NCBI GenBank assembly: GCA_031287505.1
Contig: JAITSW010000189.1
Span: 1 to 7,440 of the forward strand
Direction: 5' to 3'
Source of the DNA: Propionibacteriaceae bacterium
Lineage (GTDB): Bacteria > Actinomycetota > Actinomycetes > Propionibacteriales > Propionibacteriaceae
Length of the DNA stretch: 7,440 nucleotides
The translations under genes and the position numbers were made by a program. The notes below the pieces were generated by a model, which did not search any database, was not told where the DNA came from, and worked only from the letters and a program-made list of their open reading frames with translations. Below, piece after piece: positions 1 through 6,188 of the stretch (the first letter of the stretch is position 1; the number at the start of each line of letters is the position of its first letter).

Positions 1-1728
1 GGTTGCGCAAATGCCAATGCCGGCTGGATCAGCGTCACCGCAGACGGCAACACCGTGGTCTGGAGTGTCGGTGGTCAATCTATTGCCAACACTTATTGGG
101 CTGATGTCTCGCAAGGCCCGGCTGCTCCGGTAGTTGGCTCGCATCAAGGCCGTCAGATTGGCGAGAGCGAAGTTCGCGTTATCGAGCGTCGCAACGCTGA
201 TGGAACCCCGGATTATGGCGATCGCACCGCGTGGACGAAGGTCAACTTCTTCCAGGCTGACGGGGTAACTCCGGCTACCGGCAATGCGAAGCTTTTCTCT
301 GACAAGGTGAACCCGAACATTATGTACGGATTTGCCGGAACCAACTTCTATCTCAGCACCGATGGCGGAAAGAACTTCTATGCCCAAACGTTGGCCAGTG
401 GCTCGTTGCCGACTGGGCCGAACTGGAATACCTCTGGTCACAGCCAAGGTTCCAACAAGATCCAGGTCGATCCCTTCCATACCAACAGCATCTATCTAGC
501 TCCGAATAACGCGGCTGCCGGTCTGGTCAAGCTGTCTTCCACCGACGGTGGAGCCACTTGGAATGCCGTCAAGGTCAGCCCTGGGACGACGAGCTTGTTC
601 CAGCAGATCGGTATCGGCATCGGCATCGGAACCAACAACGTTCCAGCGTTGTATGCGGCGGGGACTATTGCGGATAACTCGCAGTGGTCTGCTGCTCCGG
701 CGCACTGGGGCGTCTACCGTTCACTGGATGACGGGGCCACCTGGAAGCGGATCAACGACGATGAGCACCAGTATGGTGACCTTCGTGCGATCAGCGGTGA
801 CTCCCGGGTCTTCGGCAGGGTTTACCTGGGTACTGGTACCCGTGGAACCCGCGTTGCCGATGTCAACTGGGAAACTCAGCAAGGCCTGGTTGACAAGGGC
901 TACGAGCTGAGCGTCACGGCTAGCAAGAAGATACTCCGCGTTGGCGAGCAACTGACATTGACTGCCAACCTAGCTGATGTCTGGGGCGGTTCAACGCAGG
1001 ATGTCACCGCGGGAACTACCTTCACGTATTCGGTTTCCGATATCAAGATCGGTTCACCGACAACCTTCCATCCGACGGTTTCCTACACCTATGTGGTTAA
1101 GGGCACCTATTCCCTCACCGATGCCACCGGCACCCATCAACTGACCAGCGAGCCGGTTACGGTTGAGGTGGCGAACGTGGATGCGTTGGTGCCAGTCGTC
1201 TCCGGCACTGCCGCAGTTGGCAAGACCCTGACGGCTTCGGTTCCGGCAGGTTGGACAGCCTCTTACACCTGGTTGCGAGACGGAAAAGCGATTGGCCGCA
1301 CCGGTAAAACCTACGTGGTGGGTTATGCCGACGCTGGCAAGAAGCTTTCGGTGCGTGCTGTCGTCACAAAGGGCGAGGTCAAAGAGACCAAGGTTTCCGG
1401 TGCGACAGCCGTTTCAAAGGTTACCCCGGCTCTGAGTGCGAAATTGTCGAAGACAACGGTGAAGACGAAGGCCAAGGCCAAGGTCAAAGTGACAGTCAAA
1501 GCTGGCACGTTACAGCCCACGGGTAAGGTCACCGTCAAGTACAAGAAGTCAGGCACTAAGGAGAAGTCAAAGACTGCGACTTATAAGACTTCCAATAAGG
1601 GTGTCATTACGGTGACTCTCCCCAAGTTGAAGAAGAAGGGCACTTACACTCTCTCCATTTCATATGCGGGTAATTCACAGATCGCCAAGTCGACAACTGT
1701 GACCCTGAAGCTGAAAGTGAAGAAGTAG
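1..1728 (+). CDS. GH74 xyloglucanase-type secreted glycoside hydrolase with C-terminal Ig-like domains, 3' part only
   Basis: The frame is open from base 1 and ends at TAG 1726-1728, so the start, signal peptide and N-terminal propeller lie outside the window. A GTG at 55 is internal and not a believable start. The first ~290 visible residues are beta-propeller sequence with three Asp-box motifs: STDGGKNF (355-378), STDGGATW (about 540-561) and SLDDGATW (721-744). After the third comes RINDDEHQYGD, then SGDSRVFGRVYLGT (748-834), a hallmark of GH74 endo-xyloglucanases near the end of the catalytic module. The catalytic aspartates of the family should lie further upstream and cannot be checked. 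Next come about three Ig-like modules: roughly 895-1179, 1180-1413 (SGTAAVGKTLTA, then YTWLRDGKAI, a common actinobacterial exoprotein module) and 1414-1725, which is very rich in Lys and Thr. I see no LPxTG sorting signal and no obvious carbohydrate-binding module. The inferred role is extracellular cleavage of xyloglucan or related beta-1,4-glucans. Another Asp-box hydrolase is less likely. Confidence 0.85.
   Translation, partial: GCANANAGWISVTADGNTVVWSVGGQSIANTYWADVSQGPAAPVVGSHQGRQIGESEVRVIERRNADGTPDYGDRTAWTKVNFFQADGVTPATGNAKLFSDKVNPNIMYGFAGTNFYLSTDGGKNFYAQTLASGSLPTGPNWNTSGHSQGSNKIQVDPFHTNSIYLAPNNAAAGLVKLSSTDGGATWNAVKVSPGTTSLFQQIGIGIGIGTNNVPALYAAGTIADNSQWSAAPAHWGVYRSLDDGATWKRINDDEHQYGDLRAISGDSRVFGRVYLGTGTRGTRVADVNWETQQGLVDKGYELSVTASKKILRVGEQLTLTANLADVWGGSTQDVTAGTTFTYSVSDIKIGSPTTFHPTVSYTYVVKGTYSLTDATGTHQLTSEPVTVEVANVDALVPVVSGTAAVGKTLTASVPAGWTASYTWLRDGKAIGRTGKTYVVGYADAGKKLSVRAVVTKGEVKETKVSGATAVSKVTPALSAKLSKTTVKTKAKAKVKVTVKAGTLQPTGKVTVKYKKSGTKEKSKTATYKTSNKGVITVTLPKLKKKGTYTLSISYAGNSQIAKSTTVTLKLKVKK
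607..630 (+). repeat. In-frame hexanucleotide tandem repeat (ATCGGN x4) in the GH74 gene
   Basis: Four consecutive copies of ATCGGN (third base variable: T, C, C, A) encode Ile-Gly four times in a row inside the propeller, just before the PALYAAGT strand. The unit is six bases, so gain or loss of a copy would keep the frame and add or remove two residues. Whether copy number varies between strains cannot be seen here. Confidence 0.75.
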
Positions 1729-1747
1729 CCACTCGGAAAAACTAGCT

Positions 1748-1796
1748 AAGTCGGTGGTGATCCCGGTTTCCGGGGTCACCACCGACTTGTGTTTTC
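1748..1796. terminator. Strong bidirectional intrinsic terminator after the GH74 gene
   Basis: A 19-bp stem (1748-1766 with 1770-1788) has a TTT loop and a single non-Watson-Crick pair (T1761 with G1775, i.e. G-U on the + transcript). It starts 19 bases after the GH74 stop. On the + strand it is followed by GTGTTTT. On the minus strand the stem is followed by AGCTAGTTTTTCC, so a T-run exists on both sides and the element could also stop transcripts arriving from the convergent sugar-transport operon. Confidence 0.9.
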
Positions 1797-2331
1797 AGCC
1801 CATTTAATCCCGAGTTGGGTCATGCTTACGCAGTTTTGAATTCCAAAACCCGCCGACTAGGCATGTTAGTCTCACTTAGCATGCTTCTAGGGCACTAGCC
1901 ATTGCGGCCAAGTGTTCTGCCCACGGCACTAAACCGACCCGTCAGCGTCCGATAAACCCTGCAAAACTTGACCTAAACACGCGTAAGCCATGGCCTGGGG
2001 TCGAGTTTTCCAAATAATCGACCATAATCCGCGCTGGCTTTACGCAACATCTCGAAAGAAGCCCATTTTTTCACGCTAGCATCGCCATTTCTCCATTTTT
2101 CTTGTCATGCCCGTCCCTCAGAGAGCCTTTCAGAGGCGAGAAGAGCCCGGAAGCAGCAGAAAACCATCATCAGCCAACCCCTAGGGCACTAAAGCATTTG
2201 GCCCAACTCGGGTAAGAGACATCGCAACATGGGCAAACCAAAGAAGTAATCCGCCTCATCGTCGCTGACACCCCGAACGCGTCAGACCTTTGTGGCAAAG
2301 CACTAAGACCATGCGCTAGTCGGGGGTAAAA
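1797..2331. repeat. Cluster of degenerate ~30-nt interspersed repeats in both orientations
   Basis: Hand alignment shows a recurring block: GCACTAA or GCGTAAG, then a CAT-containing middle, then CCCAACTCGGG or GCTAGTCGGGGGT. Plus-strand copies begin near 1893, 1927, 1980, 2186 and 2300. Minus-strand copies lie at about 1801-1832, 1845-1873 and, weakly, 2018-2048. The best exact pieces are CTAGGGCACTA at 1887-1897 and 2181-2191 (direct), CCCGAGTTGGG at 1809-1819 with its exact reverse complement at 2202-2212, and CCGACTAG at 1853-1860 with its reverse complement at 2316-2323. The 1845-1873 and 2300-2331 copies align over most of their length in opposite orientation. Spacing is irregular (about 35 to 200 nt) and the copies diverge, so this is not a CRISPR array. 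I do not recognise the family. It may be a genus-specific extragenic repeat, decayed small mobile elements, or binding sites. Confidence 0.55.
1861..1884. other. Small stem-loop within the gene-free region
   Basis: GCATGTTA (1861-1868) pairs with TAGCATGC (1877-1884), 8 bp including one G-U on the + transcript, with an 8-nt loop. It is partly inside one repeat copy. It has no T-run and does not look like a terminator. Chance occurrence is possible. Confidence 0.3.
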
Positions 2332-2503
2332 GTGGTGGTTGACTAAGGGAAAGCGGCGGTTTTCCAGTTGGGCAGGCCAGTTGAACGGGGTAGTTGGGCG
2401 GGGCGGGGCTGAAGGCGGGCTAGCCCAATGACGGTGTGGCCGTTGCCAAAGAGGTTGAACTTGGCAGCTACGAGGTGGGGGTTGAAGGCGGGTTAGCCTT
2501 TGA
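2320..2503 (-). terminator. C-rich, G-poor 3' UTR of the transporter operon; possible Rho-dependent termination region with a G-quadruplex motif on the opposite strand
   Basis: The minus-strand transcript leaving the last permease gene would run through about 180 nt rich in C and YC dinucleotides and poor in G, including CCCGCCTTCAACCCCCACC and CCCCGCCCCGCCCAACTACC. No stem followed by a T-run is visible there, so an intrinsic terminator is missing close to the gene. A weak hairpin (2444-2449 with 2461-2466, TGCCAA/TTGGCA) has no T-run. This composition is what is known for Rho-loading sites, and that role is inferred. The complementary + strand has four G-runs at 2387-2390, 2396-2398, 2400-2403 and 2405-2408 with loops of 5, 1 and 1 nt, fitting the usual G-quadruplex pattern. 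Confidence 0.4.
2411..2499. repeat. Spaced direct repeat GAAGGCGGGYTAGCC
   Basis: GAAGGCGGGCTAGCC at 2411-2425 and GAAGGCGGGTTAGCC at 2484-2498 differ at one base in 15 and begin 73 bases apart, immediately downstream of the last permease gene. Related fragments (TTGAACGGGGTAG at 2381-2393) suggest local duplication of the operon's 3' flank. Confidence 0.5.
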
Positions 2504-2515
2504 CTAGCCTTTGAC
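2494..2515. repeat. 11-bp perfect tandem duplication across the permease stop codon
   Basis: TAGCCTTTGAC occurs twice back to back (2494-2504 and 2505-2515). Read on the minus strand, the first copy supplies the last Val-Lys-Gly codons and most of the TAG stop (2504-2506), and the second copy repeats them just after it. The unit is not a multiple of three, so the second copy lies in another frame. Confidence 0.8.
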
Positions 2516-3442
2516 GGCTCCGGCCATGATGCCCGAGACCAGTTGTTTTCCGGCGAAGAAGAAGAGCAGAACCAGGGGGAAGCTGGTCAGGGCTACACCT
2601 GCCATGGCAAGCGGATAGTTTTGGGCGTTGCCACCGCTGAGCGTTGCGGCAGCCAACGTCAAAAGCGGAACCTTTTTCGCGTTGTTGGCGATGATCACGA
2701 ATGGCCAGTAGTAATTCGTCCATTGGGCGACAAAGGTGAACAGCGCCAGCATTGCGGCAGCGGGACGGGCGGCGGGAAGGGCCACATGGTAAAAGGTCTT
2801 AATCATCGAACAGCCGTCAACCCGGGCGGCCTCGATCAACTCGTAAGGCAGGGCGGCTTGGAGATATTGAGTCATCCAGAAAACGCCGAAGGCGGTCACC
2901 AGCCCTGGAATGATGACGCCGGTCAAGCTTCCCACTAAACCGAGATTCTTCATCACGATGAACAACGGAACCGCGGAGAGCTGTGCGGGGATAGCCATTG
3001 TGCCCACAACAAAAACCATCAACGGCCCGCGGCCCCGGAAACGGAGCTTTGCGAACGAATAGCCGGCCAGAGTTGAGAAGAAAACCACCGAAAGCGCGCA
3101 AACGCCAGACACGATCAGGGTGTTACCCAGGGCTGCCCAAAAATTCAGTCCTTGAAAAGCCTTGCCGAGGTTTTCCAGGAGTTGGGCGCCAATCGCCAAG
3201 CCGTGGAAGTCATACATTTCGTCTTTGGAAATAGACGCAAGCTGCACCGTGTAGTAGAGCGGGTAGGCGAAAAACAACAGGGTCGCGCCCAGAACGGCAT
3301 AAGTAACCCAACCAGCCCGACGTCCTTCGGAAGAGAACTTTGTGCCGCGTTTCCCCCGCTTGAGCTGACGGGCAGCGGCCTTAGCCGCTCCCTTGCCGGC
3401 GATCTGGCTAACGGCAGTGACCGATGGGGTTGACCGGCTCAT
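2504..3442 (-). CDS. CUT1-family carbohydrate ABC transporter permease, MalG/CebG-like
   Basis: This 312-residue inner-membrane protein is one of the two pore-forming subunits of a sugar importer. A basic N-terminal cytoplasmic stretch (residues 1-43, rich in Lys, Arg and Ala) is longer than usual. Hydrophobic segments follow at about 45-67, 105-128, 141-163, 172-194, 228-250 and 278-300. The EAA loop that docks the ATPase is clear: EAARVDG at 204-210, with the conserved Pro at 223. The C-terminus ends in MAGAVKG, typical of MalG-type subunits. The ATG overlaps the stop of the upstream permease as ATGA, and GAGGTG lies 5 nt before it, so the two are translationally coupled. No ATPase gene is adjacent; related actinobacterial importers share an MsiK-type ATPase encoded elsewhere. 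The substrate (cellobiose or short beta-glucans) is inferred from neighbours. Confidence 0.93.
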   Translation of the reverse strand: MSRSTPSVTAVSQIAGKGAAKAAARQLKRGKRGTKFSSEGRRAGWVTYAVLGATLLFFAYPLYYTVQLASISKDEMYDFHGLAIGAQLLENLGKAFQGLNFWAALGNTLIVSGVCALSVVFFSTLAGYSFAKLRFRGRGPLMVFVVGTMAIPAQLSAVPLFIVMKNLGLVGSLTGVIIPGLVTAFGVFWMTQYLQAALPYELIEAARVDGCSMIKTFYHVALPAARPAAAMLALFTFVAQWTNYYWPFVIIANNAKKVPLLTLAAATLSGGNAQNYPLAMAGVALTSFPLVLLFFFAGKQLVSGIMAGAVKG

Positions 3443-4587
3443 GACGCCACCTCTTCACCCTTAGCCAAAACTTGGGAACCAGCCGGGCCGACTTCGGAAA
3501 TACCCGAAGTCGAAGACTTCGAAGCGGCAGAACCTTGGCCTGTTGCCAGCCTTGTCTTCTCGGATGCCTTTGCCGGGCCACCTGACGAAGCGATACGAGA
3601 AGTAAGAAAATAGCTGATGACCGCGAAGAAAACGACGATCATGAAGAGCAGCCAGGCAACGGCTGCGGCACGTCCCATATTGGAATCGTTATTAGAGACA
3701 AAGCCGGTCTGATAAAGGAATTGCGTGATTGTCAGGAACTCGTTGTTAGAGCCGCCAGGATGTCCGGCGTTCGAAATCGAGAACATCTGCGGTTCGTCGA
3801 AGACCTGGAGTCCCGCTATGACAGAAGTGATGATGACAAAGATCAGGGTTGGGCGAATCAAGGGAATGACGATGTGAACGAGCTGGCGTACCGGTCCGAG
3901 GCCATCCACGATCGATGCCTCGAGGATTTCGTTGGGGATGGCTTGCATGGCCGCAAGCATGACCAAGGTGTTGTATCCAGTCCAGCGGAAATTGATGATG
4001 ATAGAGATGGCTATGTGGCTGGCCAGCGCGTTTGCGTGCCATTGCACACCCTCAAAACCGACTCCACGCAACAGGGTGTTTACCAGTCCGGTGTCGTCGG
4101 CAAACATAGCGCGAAAAATAATTCCGGCAGCCATAGGTGCGATCACATATGGCAGTAGAACGCCCATCCGCCAGAAAGTCTTTGCACGCAAGTTGGCTGA
4201 AAGCACCGCGGCCAAGATGATGGCAATAATCATTTGCGGGACGGATGAAAGCAAGAAGATCGAGATGGTGTTGCGCATTGCAACGCCGAAAGCCGGGTTG
4301 TTTAAAACCCATTCGAAGTTACCCAGCAGGCTTGTTTCGCCAGGTGCTCCACCATATGCGACAGCGGGGCCGAGATCACCCATGCTGCTCCACTGCCTGG
4401 TGGAAATGTAAATGGTATAGATGAGCGGGAAGAGTCCGACTACTGCAAAGGCGATGAAAAACGGGGAAATGTACAGGTAAGGCGATGCTTTCACATCGAG
4501 CCGATGTAGGCGCGACCTGCGGCGATAGTTTCTCTCGGAACGTTTCCCCGCCGCATTCTCGGCCCGCATTGTGGCTTTAGTAGACAT
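3439..4587 (-). CDS. CUT1-family carbohydrate ABC transporter permease, MalF/CebF-like
   Basis: This 382-residue polytopic protein is the other pore subunit and the partner of the permease downstream. A strongly basic N-terminus (residues 15-34) precedes hydrophobic segments at about 38-62, 103-131, 141-162, 187-213, 246-264 and 308-330. The EAA loop reads EASIVDG at 223-229, with Pro at 242 and a following IRPTL. The start is supported by AAAGGAGG on the minus strand, 3 nt before ATG; the internal Met7 would be too far away. The last 50 residues (about 333-382) form a low-complexity Ser/Gly/Ala-rich tail that is unusual for this family. It is separated from the binding-protein gene by 146 bp that include a stem-loop, and overlaps the next gene by 4 bp. 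Sugar specificity cannot be read from the permease itself. Confidence 0.93.
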   Translation of the reverse strand: MSTKATMRAENAAGKRSERNYRRRSRLHRLDVKASPYLYISPFFIAFAVVGLFPLIYTIYISTRQWSSMGDLGPAVAYGGAPGETSLLGNFEWVLNNPAFGVAMRNTISIFLLSSVPQMIIAIILAAVLSANLRAKTFWRMGVLLPYVIAPMAAGIIFRAMFADDTGLVNTLLRGVGFEGVQWHANALASHIAISIIINFRWTGYNTLVMLAAMQAIPNEILEASIVDGLGPVRQLVHIVIPLIRPTLIFVIITSVIAGLQVFDEPQMFSISNAGHPGGSNNEFLTITQFLYQTGFVSNNDSNMGRAAAVAWLLFMIVVFFAVISYFLTSRIASSGGPAKASEKTRLATGQGSAASKSSTSGISEVGPAGSQVLAKGEEVAS

Positions 4588-4663
4588 TTGCCTCCTTTGC
4601 GAGAAGTCCTATTGGCGACCTAGGGATTCAGTGCGAGCCCGCCAAAATTTGGCTGTTTCCGCA

Positions 4664-4691
4664 GTGTGGGCCAGGTTTCCCCGGCCCACAC
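4664..4691 (-). other. Intercistronic stem-loop between binding-protein and permease genes
   Basis: GTGTGGGCC (4664-4672) pairs perfectly with GGCCCACAC (4683-4691), with a 10-nt interior that can extend the pairing (GG with CC). On the transcribed minus strand no T-run follows, so full termination is unlikely. Known sugar operons often carry such a stem at this place to protect the binding-protein mRNA from 3' decay or to reduce read-through, giving more binding protein than permease. That role is inferred here. A second short palindrome, GCCAAAATTTGGC, lies at 4641-4653. Confidence 0.5.
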
Positions 4692-4733
4692 CACTTGCTA
4701 AGTCAAATCACCATGATGTTGCGTGATCGTTAA

Positions 4734-6077
4734 TCAGCTAAGTGCTTTAACTTCCTCCAGCCAAGTGTTCCACGAGTCAGCAGCGCTGGCACTCTTGTCG
4801 ACGTCAACTCGGTTAAGCGCGCTAACCATGGCATTTTGGATATCGAAGTATGCAGAACCCTTGTAGGGAACAACGGTAACAGCAGCAGCGCGGCTGGCAA
4901 AGATCTTGCCAACTGGGGCGTTGTTCAAGAAGGCGTCAACCTTGTCGGCGACTGCCGGGGCTGCTTGAGCGGCAATAGCGCTTGGGAAGTTGGATGCTTC
5001 GGCGAAGACAGCAGCCTGTTGTTCGGGAGCGGTCAACCAGGCAGCCAGTTCAGCAGCAGCTTCAGCATGTTCGGACTGAGCGGGCACGACCAAGAAAGAG
5101 CCGCCCCAGTTTCCGCCGCCGCCGGGGAAGACATCGGCGATGTCCCAGCCGACGAAATCGGTGCCTGCGGCGTTCTTGATGTTGTTGATGATCCAAGCCG
5201 GGCAGAGCATGGTGGCAAACTTGTCAGCCTTGAATCCGGCATTCCAGTCTTCGCCCCATTGCTGGAGGCCAGCGGATTCTTTGTCGCCCACTGCCGCAGC
5301 GGTCAGTTGGTTATAGAGCGCTTTAACTTCGGCGTTGTCCTGCGCGATGACGGCATTGGTGTCTGGGTCGACATAAGACTTCTCAACCTGGTTGATCATG
5401 CCTTGGAAGATAGCCGCAGAAGAGTCGAACCAGGCGACTCCGCCAGACTTTGCGACAAAGTCTTTGCCAACTTCAAAATATTTGTCCCAGGTCGCGCCAG
5501 CGCCACCGAGGAGTTCTTTGACGGCTTCGCGATCAGAGGGCAAGCCGGCCTTCTCGAAGAGGTCGGCACGGTAGCAAATGGCCTCGGGGCCGATGTCGGT
5601 GCCGGCGCCGATGACCTTGCCATCAGGAGTGGTGCCTTGAGCGGCTTTCCAGGGGAGGAAATTGCCCGCCTGCACCACGGAGGAGAGGTCGTAGAGCTTG
5701 TCGGCATTCTTTACCATGTCGGGCATCCAGTCGACATCGACTGCTTGAATGTCGAAAGCGCCTGATCCGGCGCCGAGGGCGGTGTTGAAGGCTGCACGGG
5801 CATCGTCAGAGGTGGCCGCGATGGTGGCTTCGATCTTGATATTCGGATGCTCCGCCATGTACTTGGTATACAGATCTGCGCCCTGAATCGTGTCGGTTGT
5901 CTTGTCATAACCGAAGTTGTTGAACGTGCCGATGGTCAGGGTTATCTGCCCGGTCGAAGTGCCGGGATCTGAAGAACTCGGGGCCGGGGCCTCAGAGCTA
6001 CAGCTCGTGACCAGCAAGGTGGCTGCGACTACCGCTGCGCAAGCCCCTGCTACTCGATGGATGGAATGTGCTCGCAT
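4734..6077 (-). CDS. Sugar-binding lipoprotein of a CUT1 ABC importer, CebE-like (cellobiose/beta-glucoside)
   Basis: This 447-residue extracellular solute-binding protein has a type II signal peptide: basic start (MRAHSIHR), hydrophobic core about 9-22, lipobox VTSC with Cys26 as the lipidated residue, then a Ser/Pro/Thr-rich linker to about 44. The mature domain begins ITLTIGTFNNFGYD (45-58) and has features of family 1 sugar-binding proteins: TDIGPEAICYRADLFEKAGL (160-179), the CPAWII segment (292-297) and FPGGGGNWGGSF (317-328). As I recall them, these segments resemble Streptomyces CebE-type cellobiose/cellotriose binders. AAAGGAG ends 6 nt before the ATG (cat, 6075-6077). It is the first gene of the transporter unit, with its own promoter candidate and a LacI-type operator upstream. 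The ligand is inferred from the adjacent cellobiose phosphorylase; another beta-gluco-oligosaccharide or a xyloglucan fragment is possible. Confidence 0.9.
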   Translation of the reverse strand: MRAHSIHRVAGACAAVVAATLLVTSCSSEAPAPSSSDPGTSTGQITLTIGTFNNFGYDKTTDTIQGADLYTKYMAEHPNIKIEATIAATSDDARAAFNTALGAGSGAFDIQAVDVDWMPDMVKNADKLYDLSSVVQAGNFLPWKAAQGTTPDGKVIGAGTDIGPEAICYRADLFEKAGLPSDREAVKELLGGAGATWDKYFEVGKDFVAKSGGVAWFDSSAAIFQGMINQVEKSYVDPDTNAVIAQDNAEVKALYNQLTAAAVGDKESAGLQQWGEDWNAGFKADKFATMLCPAWIINNIKNAAGTDFVGWDIADVFPGGGGNWGGSFLVVPAQSEHAEAAAELAAWLTAPEQQAAVFAEASNFPSAIAAQAAPAVADKVDAFLNNAPVGKIFASRAAAVTVVPYKGSAYFDIQNAMVSALNRVDVDKSASAADSWNTWLEEVKALS

Positions 6078-6167
6078 GTGAGACTCCTTTGTCTTTGCCC
6101 TAATGGCTTCTTTTGATTACGTTTGCCCACCTGTCTCCAGATTTGCAATCCGCCCTCCCACACCGAG

Positions 6168-6181
6168 TGGAAGCGCTTCCA
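6168..6181. promoter_or_regulatory. LacI-family operator, CebR/CelR-like palindrome
   Basis: TGGAAGCGCTTCCA is a perfect 14-bp palindrome with the central CG typical of LacI-family operators. It differs from the known CebR/CelR operator TGGGAGCGCTCCCA only by one symmetric change (G4 to A, C11 to T). It lies just downstream of the promoter candidate, at about +1 to +14, so a bound repressor would block transcription of the binding-protein and permease genes. In related bacteria cellobiose releases this repressor; that is inferred here. The regulator gene is not in the window. Confidence 0.85.
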
Positions 6182-6188
6182 ATAGTTC

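Larger units (their letters stand above)
1797..2503. other. Gene-free convergent intergenic region (~700 bp)
   Basis: No reading frame with a believable start, ribosome binding site and protein-like composition is seen on either strand. Frames break within short distances and no fragment resembles a known protein. The stretch lies between the 3' end of the GH74 gene and the 3' end of the minus-strand transporter operon, so it needs no promoter for either unit. It holds the degenerate repeat cluster, eight CTAG tetramers (rare elsewhere in the window), a small AT-richer patch around 2065-2105, and a G-rich right flank from about 2320. No tRNA, rRNA or insertion sequence is recognisable. Confidence 0.7.

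Noticed and set aside
55..57. GTG as the start of the GH74 gene
   Set aside because: The frame is open to base 1 with propeller-like sequence (WISVTADGNTVVWS), there is no ribosome binding site, and no signal peptide follows.
548..910. Open frame of 120 codons on the + strand in another frame inside the GH74 gene
   Set aside because: The GH74 frame carries three Asp-boxes and the family's hallmark segment here; the alternative is compositional.
1965..2000. Promoter starting at TTGACC near 1968
   Set aside because: No acceptable -10 element lies at 16-18 nt and no gene follows.
1797..2331. CRISPR array
   Set aside because: Repeats are degenerate, occur in both orientations and are irregularly spaced, and no cas gene is present.
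1797..2503. Insertion sequence or transposase remnant
   Set aside because: No transposase-like translation is seen on either strand, and the 11-bp inverted pair (1809-1819 and 2202-2212) encloses no coding sequence and has no target-site duplication that I could find.
4836..5765. Long open frame of 309 codons on the + strand opposite the sugar-binding lipoprotein gene
   Set aside because: It is fully antisense to a gene with a signal peptide, lipobox and family motifs, and its translation shows no recognisable domain. Such frames arise from codon bias.
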